64,000 nt of DNA from Polaribacter sejongensis (GTDB taxonomy: Bacteria > Bacteroidota > Bacteroidia > Flavobacteriales > Flavobacteriaceae). Every line of letters begins with the position of its first letter. The first letter of the stretch is position 1. The translations under genes and the position numbers were made by a program. The notes beneath the pieces are model-generated. The model searched no databases. It was given only the letters and a program-made list of their open reading frames with translations, and was not told the DNA's origin. The DNA is taken from positions 1,488,001-1,552,000 of the forward strand of contig NZ_CP150667.1 in the NCBI RefSeq assembly GCF_038024065.1, in the 5' to 3' direction. Positions 1 to 7,505 of the stretch are shown piece by piece.

Positions 1-623
1 TCATCTTGTTCTTCCGCCTTAATTTTAGCTTCTTCTAACTCTTTAAAAAGATGCAAATTGTATTCGTATTGTTGATTAGCTTCTTTCTGTTGGTCTTTTA
101 ATTTAGAAAATTCTCTCTTTAATTTACTTAACTGCGAAAAACCACGTTTGTAAGAAGCTATTTTTGCTGTATTTTTTGCTAAAGCATCTAAAATTGAAAA
201 CTGAAAAAGATTGTCTGATAATTCTATGGTTTGATGCTGAGAATGCACATCAATCAATTTTGTTCTTAATTTATTTAAAACAGACAACGTTACGGGCGTA
301 TCATTTACAAAAGCTCTAGACTTACCAGATGGTAAAATCTCTCTTCTAATAATGGTTTCTGCTTCGTAATCTAAATCTACTTCGTTAAAAAATTCTTCTA
401 AATTGTAATTCGCAATAGCAACTTTAGCTTCTACAACACATTTAGTGCTTGTATCTTTTAAGGATGATAAATCTGCTCTGTTACCCAAAACCAATCCTAA
501 AGCTCCTAAAAGTATAGATTTACCTGCTCCGGTTTCACCTGTAATAATAGATAAACCTGAAGAAAAATCAATAGATAAGTGATTGATTAATGCGTAGTTA
601 TTAATGGAAAGTTGTGTTAACAA
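1..623 (-). CDS. recN: DNA repair protein RecN, N-terminal part (runs off the window)
   Basis: This is the first ~207 residues of RecN, an SMC-like ATPase acting in double-strand break repair; the family is about 550 residues, so the rest lies before base 1. The translation starts MLTQLSINNYALI and has the Walker A motif GETGAGKS near residue 31, followed by the RecN-typical stretch ILLGALGLVLGNRADLS and the start of a long charged coiled coil (FKELEEAKIKAEEQ). No ATG gives this N-terminus. The best start is the TTG at 623-621, which reproduces the usual family beginning. It is the last gene of the bamD-rpoZ-coaBC-porD-recN run, a common Bacteroidetes order. Identification is firm; the TTG start is inferred. 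Confidence 0.9.
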   Translation of the reverse strand, partial: MLTQLSINNYALINHLSIDFSSGLSIITGETGAGKSILLGALGLVLGNRADLSSLKDTSTKCVVEAKVAIANYNLEEFFNEVDLDYEAETIIRREILPSGKSRAFVNDTPVTLSVLNKLRTKLIDVHSQHQTIELSDNLFQFSILDALAKNTAKIASYKRGFSQLSKLKREFSKLKDQQKEANQQYEYNLHLFKELEEAKIKAEEQD

Positions 624-694
624 ATGCTCGAAATTTTAGAAGCTAAAATTAAGGAAAATTGTATCAAGAATAAACAATAATTATAAGGAATGTT

Positions 695-1585
695 TTACTT
701 AATATTTTTCCACTTAGGATTGTTATTCGGAGATATTTTTTTCACTATTTCAACCAGTCTATTTTTATTTCTAGAAGCAGCATCATCCGTATATAGATTT
801 ACAATTTCATCTGCTTTAGCATCAAAAAACACACGGATTAGATAATTACCAACTGTTTTATTATAGATACTTTCTAAAGAGATTACCGCCTCTTCCATGT
901 TTTGTTTCGCAATACCATTGTTTAAAGAAAACTCATCTAATCCTTTTCTATGATACGTATAAGTAGCGGTTCTGTATGCTGAAAGCTTTGGTGATAAGAA
1001 ACTATCAATCAATAAAAATCTATTTTGCTTTCCTACTACATTTTGCCAAGAAGCAATTCCACTTTGCTGCGCTTGTAACATTACATTCTCTGCAACTCTA
1101 AAAGACGACTCTCCACCATTTCTTTTAAAAGTGTCTGCATCCGCTCCCAAAACAATGTTTGCATAAAAAACAATGGTAGAGATTAAATTACTATCATAAG
1201 AATTTTTATTAAAAATTAATGGGTCGAACTCATTGTATTTAAAATTGAAATCGTTGTCTTTTAAATTTAATATAGGTGATGCGTATGTAGAACCAAAAAC
1301 GGGTCTTGTAGATTGAACTTGTATGGTTGCATTAAAATTATTTGCATCTCTAGAAGTGATAATAATTGTAAAAGCACAATCTATTCTTTCTTCTGGCTTT
1401 ACCTCGTTATTTGTCCATTTGGTTTGATTTACAAACTCTGACAAAGATTTTTCTAAAGTTTTAAAAACCTGAGTATTTGAACCTTGAACCTGGTTGTAGT
1501 TTACAGTTACCAAGCAATTCAATTCTTGTGCTTTTAACACAGAAACCGAAAATAAAAACAGAAAAAAGAATATAAGTTTACGCAT
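695..1585 (-). CDS. porD: Type IX secretion-associated protein PorD (DUF4835 family)
   Basis: A 296-residue exported protein with an N-terminal signal peptide (about residues 1-19, ending VLKAQ) and no lipobox cysteine at the cleavage site. Features of the DUF4835/PorD family include an early cysteine pair (NCLVTVNYNQVQG, then DCAFTI) and a conserved C-terminal block containing YNKTVGNYLIRVFFDAKADEIV. In Porphyromonas gingivalis, PorD is listed among proteins linked to the type IX secretion system; its exact role is unclear. It sits between coaBC and recN as in many Flavobacteriaceae. The 83-base gap to coaBC holds an inverted repeat, so co-transcription with the upstream genes is uncertain. 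Family assignment is from recognition of the sequence and the gene order. Confidence 0.82.
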   Translation of the reverse strand: MRKLIFFFLFLFSVSVLKAQELNCLVTVNYNQVQGSNTQVFKTLEKSLSEFVNQTKWTNNEVKPEERIDCAFTIIITSRDANNFNATIQVQSTRPVFGSTYASPILNLKDNDFNFKYNEFDPLIFNKNSYDSNLISTIVFYANIVLGADADTFKRNGGESSFRVAENVMLQAQQSGIASWQNVVGKQNRFLLIDSFLSPKLSAYRTATYTYHRKGLDEFSLNNGIAKQNMEEAVISLESIYNKTVGNYLIRVFFDAKADEIVNLYTDDAASRNKNRLVEIVKKISPNNNPKWKNIK

Positions 1586-1607
1586 TCGTTTTATTTTTTA
1601 CTGTTTG

Positions 1608-1656
1608 GTCGAGCGCAGTCGAGACCTAAACTAAAACCTCCCGACTGCGCTCGAGG
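1608..1656. repeat. Inverted pair of the cgagcgcagtcg intergenic repeat
   Basis: Perfect 12-base arms at 1610-1621 and 1642-1653 (cgagcgcagtcg and its reverse complement) are separated by 20 bases. Each arm is itself flanked by short complementary bases (ggtc/gacc and ctcc/ggag), so each can also fold alone. GC content is far above the surroundings. The same core recurs at 27123-27134 and, degenerate, at 22567-22610, always between genes, so it looks like a dispersed non-coding repeat rather than a gene-specific terminator. Confidence 0.75.
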
Positions 1657-1668
1657 AGACTAGAAATT

Positions 1669-2880
1669 TTAAGAAATATTCTTTAAAATTTCATTCATAA
1701 TATCTTTGGCCACTTCCTCTTTCGATTTTAATTCGAATGATTTTTCAGTCAAATCTTTATCAATAATAGTAACTTTATTTGTGTCTGTAGCAAAACCAGC
1801 ACCTTTATCTTGCAAAGAATTTAAAACAATAGCATCTAAGTTCTTACGTTTTAGTTTCCCTTTTGCATTTTCTAGCTCATTATTGGTTTCTAAAGCAAAA
1901 CCAACTAAAAATTGATTTTCTTTAATTTCACCTAAGGATGCTAAAATATCTTTTGTTGGTTCTAACTCAATCTCTAACGCAGAAGTAGTCTTTTTTATTT
2001 TCTGAGTTGCTATATTTTTTGGTCTATAATCTGCAACCGCAGCAGAAAGAATAGCAATATCTACTTCTTTAAAGTATTTGTGAGCAGCATTGTACATTTC
2101 ATCTGCAGAAACCACACTTATTCTATGTACTAAAGAATGATTTATTTTTTGATGACTTGGACCAGAAATTAAAAAAACCTCTGCACCTAAATTAGCCGCT
2201 GCATTCGCAATTGCAAAGCCCATTTTACCAGAAGAATGATTTCCTATAAAACGTACAGGATCTATTGCTTCATACGTTGGACCAGCAGTCAATAAAAGTT
2301 TTTTTCCTTTTAAAGGTAATTTTGATAAAATATCATTTTCTATAAATGACACAATATCTTCTGGCTCTGCCATTCTTCCTTCACCAACTAAACCACTTGC
2401 TAACTCACCAGAAGTTGCAGGGATAATTGTATTTCCAAAAGATTTTAATTTCTGTAAACTTTCTTTGGTTGATGGATGGATGTACATATCCAAATCCATT
2501 GCAGGCGCAAAATAAATAGGACATTTTGCAGATAAATAGACTGCTAATAATAAATTATCGCAAGTACCATTTGCCATTTTAGACATCGTATTTGCAGTTG
2601 CCGGAGCAACTACCATATAATCTGCCCAAAGACCTAAATCTACATGATTATTCCAAAGCTCATTTTCTTCATCCTCCTTATTATAAAAAGTAGAATAAAC
2701 AGGGTTCTTAGAAAGTGTGGAAAGTGTGAGAGGTGTTATAAAATCTTTAGACGCAGGAGTCATAATAACTTTGACCTCTGCGCCTAATTTTATAAATAAA
2801 CGGACTAAACCAGCCGTTTTGTATGCAGCAATTCCAGCAGTAATTCCTAATAAAATTTTTTTACCACTTAAAACAGACAT
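1669..2880 (-). CDS. coaBC: Bifunctional phosphopantothenoylcysteine decarboxylase / phosphopantothenate-cysteine ligase
   Basis: This 403-residue cytosolic enzyme performs two steps of coenzyme A synthesis: CTP-dependent joining of cysteine to 4'-phosphopantothenate, then decarboxylation to 4'-phosphopantetheine. The N-terminal flavoprotein (CoaC) part starts GKKILLGITAGIAAYK, has the likely catalytic His79 in NNHVDL, and has the PAMDLDMY substrate loop. The C-terminal CoaB part begins near residue 190 with GKKLLLTAGPTYEAIDPVRFIGNHSSGKMG and continues with ILSAAVADYRP. Length is normal. The start codon overlaps the rpoZ stop by one base, so the two are almost certainly co-transcribed. Confidence 0.97.
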   Translation of the reverse strand: MSVLSGKKILLGITAGIAAYKTAGLVRLFIKLGAEVKVIMTPASKDFITPLTLSTLSKNPVYSTFYNKEDEENELWNNHVDLGLWADYMVVAPATANTMSKMANGTCDNLLLAVYLSAKCPIYFAPAMDLDMYIHPSTKESLQKLKSFGNTIIPATSGELASGLVGEGRMAEPEDIVSFIENDILSKLPLKGKKLLLTAGPTYEAIDPVRFIGNHSSGKMGFAIANAAANLGAEVFLISGPSHQKINHSLVHRISVVSADEMYNAAHKYFKEVDIAILSAAVADYRPKNIATQKIKKTTSALEIELEPTKDILASLGEIKENQFLVGFALETNNELENAKGKLKRKNLDAIVLNSLQDKGAGFATDTNKVTIIDKDLTEKSFELKSKEEVAKDIMNEILKNIS

Positions 2881-3200
2881 TATTCTGTTTCTGGAGTTCT
2901 AAAATAAACTTTACCGTTTAACCACTCTTCCATAGCCATAGCTGTTGGTTTTGGTAATCTTTCGTAAAATTTAGAAACTTCTATTTGCTCTTTATTTTCA
3001 AAAACTTCTTCTAAACTATCGTTATAAGTCGCAAACTCTTCTAATTTATCAACCAATTCTTTCTTTAAATCACCGTTGATTTGATTTGCTCTTTTGGCAA
3101 TAATAGAAATAGCTTCATAAATATTTTGTGTAGGAGCTTCTACTTCATTCTTATTATAAGTAATAGTACTTAAAGGTGCCTTTGTATCTTTATAATCCAT
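2880..3200 (-). CDS. rpoZ: RNA polymerase omega subunit (Bacteroidetes type)
   Basis: A 106-residue protein matching the Bacteroidetes omega subunit: it has the NIYEAISIIAKRANQI core (residues ~27-42), where the conserved alanine/arginine helix contacts beta-prime, followed by an acidic region and a C-terminal KPTAMAMEEWLNGKVYFR. Omega helps assemble and stabilise RNA polymerase. It lies 9 bases after bamD and overlaps coaBC by one base. The divergence from proteobacterial omega is usual for this phylum, so the symbol rests on family and context. Confidence 0.85.
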   Translation of the reverse strand: MDYKDTKAPLSTITYNKNEVEAPTQNIYEAISIIAKRANQINGDLKKELVDKLEEFATYNDSLEEVFENKEQIEVSKFYERLPKPTAMAMEEWLNGKVYFRTPETE

Positions 3201-3209
3201 AATTAATTA

Positions 3210-4070
3210 TTATTTCTTTTTTGAATTTTGAACTTCAACCTGTTTTGCAATCAATGCATCAATTCTTACTTGTTCTTTTTGTAAGGTCGCTAACATTATA
3301 TTTGAATCTTCCATAAATTGAGATTCTGGGTAATTTCTTTTTAACTTATCGTATGCATCTATTGCATCCTTTATACGTTCAGGTTTTCTTCTATCATAAC
3401 TTTTTAACACAAAGTCATGTGCCGCTTTTAACCTGTAATATAATGCCTCTTCTTTAAATTCAGAACCTAAAAAATCTGCTAATAAATTATCAAAAGCCTG
3501 TATTGCCGCTTTATAATTTCTTAAATCATATTCTGCTGTTCTATAATACGTTTTAGCAATTTCGAAATATTTTTTCTGAAGCTTATACCTTAATTCTTTA
3601 TAATGTTGGTTCGCTTCTTCTATTTTATCAGAATCTGGGTACGTATTTATAAAACTTTGAAAAGCGTCTAATGCCTTATTTGTATCCGTTGGATCTAAAC
3701 TAAAACTAGGAGAAGCCAATTTATAGCTATACGCTGATAAAAAAGCTGCTTCCTCAAGCTTAGAACTTTTAGGATAATTCTTTGCAAAACGATCAAAATA
3801 ATAACCAGACATGCTATAATTCTTCTCGTTAAAATTAGACTGTGCTACCATAAATTGGATACGCTCCATTTGTGGTTTCCCTCTATAAGTTGGTGTAATT
3901 TTCTCAAACAAACGCAAAGCTTTACTAAACTTATTGCTTTCGTACAATTTCACAGCCATTTTATACTGCTCTTCCGTAGTACCTTTGTTTAAAACTTTTT
4001 GATATTCCCCACATGAAAATAATACAAGTGAGAACATCAATAAACACGCTAAATTTTTAATTTTTTGCAT
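3210..4070 (-). CDS. bamD: Outer membrane protein assembly factor BamD
   Basis: A 286-residue lipoprotein of the BAM complex, which inserts beta-barrel proteins into the outer membrane. The signal peptide ends in the lipobox LFSC with the lipidated Cys20, followed by GEYQKVLNKG. The rest is a TPR-like helical solenoid with BamD/YfiO hallmarks: YKMAVKLYESNKFSKALRLF, MSGYYFDRFAKNYPKS and SYKLASPSFSLDPTDTNKAL. It heads the rpoZ-coaBC run. A TAATTTTG box on the minus strand (4082-4075) ends only four bases before the ATG, which suggests a very short or absent leader. Confidence 0.93.
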   Translation of the reverse strand: MQKIKNLACLLMFSLVLFSCGEYQKVLNKGTTEEQYKMAVKLYESNKFSKALRLFEKITPTYRGKPQMERIQFMVAQSNFNEKNYSMSGYYFDRFAKNYPKSSKLEEAAFLSAYSYKLASPSFSLDPTDTNKALDAFQSFINTYPDSDKIEEANQHYKELRYKLQKKYFEIAKTYYRTAEYDLRNYKAAIQAFDNLLADFLGSEFKEEALYYRLKAAHDFVLKSYDRRKPERIKDAIDAYDKLKRNYPESQFMEDSNIMLATLQKEQVRIDALIAKQVEVQNSKKK

Positions 4071-4074
4071 CGTG

Positions 4075-4082
4075 CAAAATTA
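4075..4082 (-). promoter_or_regulatory. Putative -7 promoter box for bamD
   Basis: Reads TAATTTTG on the minus strand, matching the Bacteroidetes -7 consensus TAnnTTTG. Only four bases separate it from the bamD ATG, so transcription would start at or next to the start codon. No clear -33 TTTG is seen at the expected spacing. Confidence 0.35.
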
Positions 4083-4220
4083 GTGATTAAATATGGATAA
4101 TAAAAGAATTTATTTTTTCTCAAATAATTCTTCCCTTTTAGCTCCTAAAACAACTTTAGGATAACTGTTTCAATGAAAGTTCTAAACACACAGTATTAAG
4201 AATAACACATGAAACTAAAA

Positions 4221-4280
4221 CGCTTTTTTTGACAATAAATTATGTCATACAATAACGACACAAAAGACGCAAAAAAAGCG
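4221..4280. repeat. Spaced 11-base inverted repeat between ferritin and bamD
   Basis: The arms cgctttttttg (4221-4231) and caaaaaaagcg (4270-4280) are exact reverse complements separated by 38 bases. They lie just downstream of the ferritin stop on the minus strand (4309) and upstream of bamD. The thymine run inside the arm would suit a terminator for the dapA-ferritin pair, but the spacer is long. No gene is seen in the 238-base gap. Confidence 0.4.
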
Positions 4281-4308
4281 ATTAGTTGTTACTAAAAGTT
4301 TGTTAATA

Positions 4309-4821
4309 TTATTGTTGCGTAGGTGCAGCTGCTGTAATTAACTGTTTAATATCATTATCAAACAGGTAAAAACCACCTTTATCATCACCAATTAACTTTA
4401 TTTTATCTAAGATGTTTCTAGCCAATGCTTCTTCTTCTATTTGTTCAGAAACATACCATTGTAAGAAATTATGAGTAGCATAATCTTTTTCTTGTAGGCA
4501 AATATCTACTAAATCATTTATGCATGCAGAAACATGAACTTCATGATTAAATAATTCTTGAAACATTTCTTTAAATTCACCAAATTCCACCGGAGGTGCA
4601 TCTAATGCTGATACTATTGCATGACCACCGCGTTCATTTATAAATTTCACCAACTTTAACATGTGCATTCTTTCTTCGTCTGAATGTGCGTACATAAACT
4701 GTGCAACGCCTTCAAAACCTAAAACTTCTGCCCAAGAAGCCATTGACAAATATATTTGAGAAGACTGTGCTTCTACTCTAATTTGTTCGTTTAATGCTTT
4801 TTCTATAACTGGTGATAACAT
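4309..4821 (-). CDS. ftnA: Non-haem ferritin
   Basis: A 170-residue bacterial ferritin that oxidises Fe(II) and stores iron as a ferrihydrite core inside a 24-subunit shell. The four-helix bundle shows the ferroxidase ligands: E17 in RVEAQSSQIYLSMA, E50 and H53 in HSDEERMHMLK, E94 in FNHEVHV, and the glutamine/glutamate cluster in VSEQIEEEALARNILDKI. There is no haem-binding methionine of the bacterioferritin type. It starts 5 bases after the dapA stop on the same strand, an arrangement that suggests co-transcription although the functions are unrelated. Confidence 0.93.
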   Translation of the reverse strand: MLSPVIEKALNEQIRVEAQSSQIYLSMASWAEVLGFEGVAQFMYAHSDEERMHMLKLVKFINERGGHAIVSALDAPPVEFGEFKEMFQELFNHEVHVSACINDLVDICLQEKDYATHNFLQWYVSEQIEEEALARNILDKIKLIGDDKGGFYLFDNDIKQLITAAAPTQQ

Positions 4822-4826
4822 ATTTT

Positions 4827-5705
4827 CTATTTAAAGTTCGCTACAAATTTAGCAATTTTAGATTGAAGTTCTGCACTTGCTTGCACTAAAGGTAAACGAA
4901 CATCGTTTTTACAAAGACCTAACTCCTGTAAAACAGTTTTTATACCTGCAGGATTATTCTCTTCAAAAATATAATCTACAACATCCATCATTTTATAATG
5001 AATAGCATATCCTTCTTTATTATTACCTTGTAAACCGTGGTTTATCATTGCAGAAAATTCTTTAGGAAAAGCTTGTCCGATTACAGAAATTACTCCAGAA
5101 CCTCCTGCCAAGGCAACGCCTAAAGCCATATCATCATCTCCAGAAATAATTAAAAAATCTGCTGGTTTGTCTTTTAACAATGTATAATATTGTTGTTGGT
5201 TATTACCTGCTTCTTTAATAGCTACTATATTATCAAATTCATTCGCCAAACGTATTGTGGTTGCAGGCTCCATGTTTTTTGCAGTTCTACCAGGAACATT
5301 ATATAAAATAATTGGTAAATCTGTAGCTTGTGCAATGGCTTTAAAATGCTGATAAAAGCCTTCTTGCGTTGGCTTACTATAATAAGGAGCAACAGATAGA
5401 ATACCGTCTAAACCTGTAAAATCTCTTGTTTGTAATTCTTCTATAACTAAAGCAGTGTTATTACCTCCAACACCTAAAACCAAAGGCAAACGTTTATTAT
5501 TTGTCTTAATAATAACATTAATTATTTCTTGTTTTTCTTCTTTAGTAATGGTTGCACTTTCTGCGGTTGTACCATTGATAACTAAATAATCTGTTCCGTT
5601 ATCGATGTTAAAATTCACCAATTTTACAAGTGCATCAAAATCTACACTTAAATCTTCTTTAAAAGGTGTTATCAACGCAACTCCAGTTCCAATAAATTTC
5701 TGCAT
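4827..5705 (-). CDS. dapA: 4-hydroxy-tetrahydrodipicolinate synthase
   Basis: A 292-residue class I aldolase-type enzyme that condenses pyruvate with aspartate semialdehyde, the first committed step to diaminopimelate and lysine. It starts [10 protein letters not shown], has the NGTTAES substrate loop (residues 44-50), the LYNVPGRT motif with Tyr135, and the Schiff-base lysine K164 in VAIKEAGN. Length is standard. The ferritin gene follows after 5 bases, and the DUF6913-like gene lies upstream on the same strand with a 99-base gap. Confidence 0.96.
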   Translation of the reverse strand: MQKFIGTGVALITPFKEDLSVDFDALVKLVNFNIDNGTDYLVINGTTAESATITKEEKQEIINVIIKTNNKRLPLVLGVGGNNTALVIEELQTRDFTGLDGILSVAPYYSKPTQEGFYQHFKAIAQATDLPIILYNVPGRTAKNMEPATTIRLANEFDNIVAIKEAGNNQQQYYTLLKDKPADFLIISGDDDMALGVALAGGSGVISVIGQAFPKEFSAMINHGLQGNNKEGYAIHYKMMDVVDYIFEENNPAGIKTVLQELGLCKNDVRLPLVQASAELQSKIAKFVANFK

Positions 5706-5804
5706 TATTATGTATTTTATAAGGCGTAAAATTACAATTTAATGCTGAATTTCATCACTAAAAAAACAATTCTTACCAAGAATAAACAACTTTATTATTA
5801 AAGT

Positions 5805-6326
5805 TTAATTTTTTAGTTTTTTAAGAATTTGTAGGTATTTTTTTAATTCTGATGAAAACGCTTCTACATGTGCTGTACTTTCGGAAATTTCTAATTCATA
5901 CAATTTAGAATTCACTCCAGAAAAACCGGCTTTAAAAGTAGCATTAGATTGTAAAACGGCAGTTTCTAAATACAAATTAGCTTCACTAAAATAACCTATT
6001 AATAAGTCGAATGGTTCTTCTAAAAAACTTTTAAAACTAGGTTCAATATAAATCCCTTTCCAATTGATATCTTTTTGTGTAAAGTATTTAAAGGAAGTAT
6101 CTTTTGTAGCATCACTTTTCTTAAAACTATATATTCTAACATTTTTAACGCCTAGAACAGCTTCTATTTTTGCTTGTAAATCTATACTTAAAGAAATACT
6201 TGCCGTTGTTAAAATACCCACAGATTTAATTTCCTTTTGAGAAACATTTCTGCGTTCAGATACTTGTTTGATATTTTTATCAAACTTTTTTTTGATACTG
6301 GATTCTTTTAACTTCAAAAAATTCAT
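5805..6326 (-). CDS. Conserved small protein, DUF6913-like
   Basis: A 173-residue, lysine-rich, apparently cytosolic protein without signal peptide or membrane segment. It begins with a basic helix (LKLKESSIKKKFDKNIKQ), then has a Rossmann-like alternation (KSVGILTTASI, KNVRIYSFKK) and a hydrophobic FDLLIGYFSEANLYLETAVLQSNATFKAGF stretch. I recognise it as a protein commonly found beside dapA in Flavobacteriaceae, annotated DUF6913. No catalytic motif is evident and its function is unknown. The family name is from memory and should be treated as probable. Confidence 0.6.
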   Translation of the reverse strand: MNFLKLKESSIKKKFDKNIKQVSERRNVSQKEIKSVGILTTASISLSIDLQAKIEAVLGVKNVRIYSFKKSDATKDTSFKYFTQKDINWKGIYIEPSFKSFLEEPFDLLIGYFSEANLYLETAVLQSNATFKAGFSGVNSKLYELEISESTAHVEAFSSELKKYLQILKKLKN

Positions 6327-6366
6327 TCTTAAAATAGATTATCTTGATAAAAATTAGAAATTAATT

Positions 6367-7443
6367 CTACTTAATTTCTAATAAAATAAATTGATTTAAT
6401 TGTTTTCCATACACCTGAAAATTATCATCAGCAACTAAAAGTAAAGATTGATTTCCATTTTCTAATTTTGGACCCAATGTAATACCTTCTATGTTATCGA
6501 TTATTCCATCTGTTAGCTGATCTTTAACCTCTTCAAAATTTAATAACAAACGCTTTTTAAGCGGAATAAAATCCGACTCTTTTAAAGCATCAATATTTAA
6601 AATATTCGTAGTTTCTTTATCGATTACTGCTTCAAAAATTCTCACAATATTCCCATAAGAACCATAACCACTTTGATACGTTCTTTCAATAATAAAAAAG
6701 TGATTTTCTTTATACTCTAAGATCGATGTTAATCCGTTTAAATTAATATTTCCTTTAGATGGTTTTGTAATATGTTCTAATTGATACGCATACTGCTTTG
6801 TCGCTTTTTTTGATGTTTTATCAAAATACGTAATTCTAATTGGTGATGATGCTTTTGTAAAAGTAGGATCTTCTCCATCTGATTTTAAAGGACCTTCCAT
6901 TGCTACCCAAAATCCTTTTCCGTCTATGCTTTTAGAAGAACCTTCAAAAACGGCATTGTGTTTTATATTATTAGTATCACTTAAGTTTTTAGGAAGCTCA
7001 TAAGCTTCTACAAAATTTCCGTTTAAATCTGTTTTAAAAACAGTCGGACTTTTACCGTTATTAATAGATCCTTCTCCAACAAAATATACCTCTTCGGTTT
7101 CTGCTTCTACAAAAATGGATTCCAAATCTAAAGCGTTTTCTTTATAATAAGACGCTGTAGTATCATTTAGTAAAACAACCTGTTTTAAATCTACAGCTTC
7201 TATTTTATTTTGTTTGATCTTAATTTCTGCTTTTACAAAACGAGGATTTCTAGCATCATCTACTACAAAATAATATTCTCCGTTTGCATAATCCACACCA
7301 GACAAACCACCAATAATTGAGTTTTGAAATGCTATTGAATCTGCTAAAACAAATTCATCTAAAAAATTTAATTCGGTTGCTTTTTCATGTTTACAAGAAC
7401 AAAAAACAAGACAACCTAAAATACCTAAAACAATACTTTTCAT
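6367..7443 (-). CDS. Esterase-like activity of phytase family lipoprotein
   Basis: A 358-residue lipoprotein: the signal peptide ends LVFCSC with the probable lipidated Cys17, followed by KHEKATEL. The body matches the phytase-like beta-propeller esterase family (PF13449 type): GLSGVDYANGEYYFVVDDARNPR, ALDLESIFVE, WVAMEGPL, NLNGLTSILEYKENHFFIIER and DNIEGITLGPKL. Substrate is unknown; family members are annotated from similarity to plant purple-acid/phytase propellers. It stands alone: the hairpin at 7455-7490 separates it from the upstream ABC-peptidase gene. Confidence 0.8.
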   Translation of the reverse strand: MKSIVLGILGCLVFCSCKHEKATELNFLDEFVLADSIAFQNSIIGGLSGVDYANGEYYFVVDDARNPRFVKAEIKIKQNKIEAVDLKQVVLLNDTTASYYKENALDLESIFVEAETEEVYFVGEGSINNGKSPTVFKTDLNGNFVEAYELPKNLSDTNNIKHNAVFEGSSKSIDGKGFWVAMEGPLKSDGEDPTFTKASSPIRITYFDKTSKKATKQYAYQLEHITKPSKGNINLNGLTSILEYKENHFFIIERTYQSGYGSYGNIVRIFEAVIDKETTNILNIDALKESDFIPLKKRLLLNFEEVKDQLTDGIIDNIEGITLGPKLENGNQSLLLVADDNFQVYGKQLNQFILLEIK

Positions 7444-7454
7444 AATTTTAATTT

Positions 7455-7490
7455 TGAAAAAGACCTTTCAAATTAAAAAAATGAAAGGTC
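7455..7490 (-). terminator. Rho-independent terminator of the ABC/M1 operon
   Basis: On the minus strand a 9-base stem (gacctttca / tgaaaggtc, at 7482-7490 and 7462-7470) is followed by a T run (A run 7455-7461 on the plus strand). It lies about 15 bases after the stop of the permease-peptidase gene. Confidence 0.7.
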
Positions 7491-7505
7491 AAATATCATA
7501 AAACA

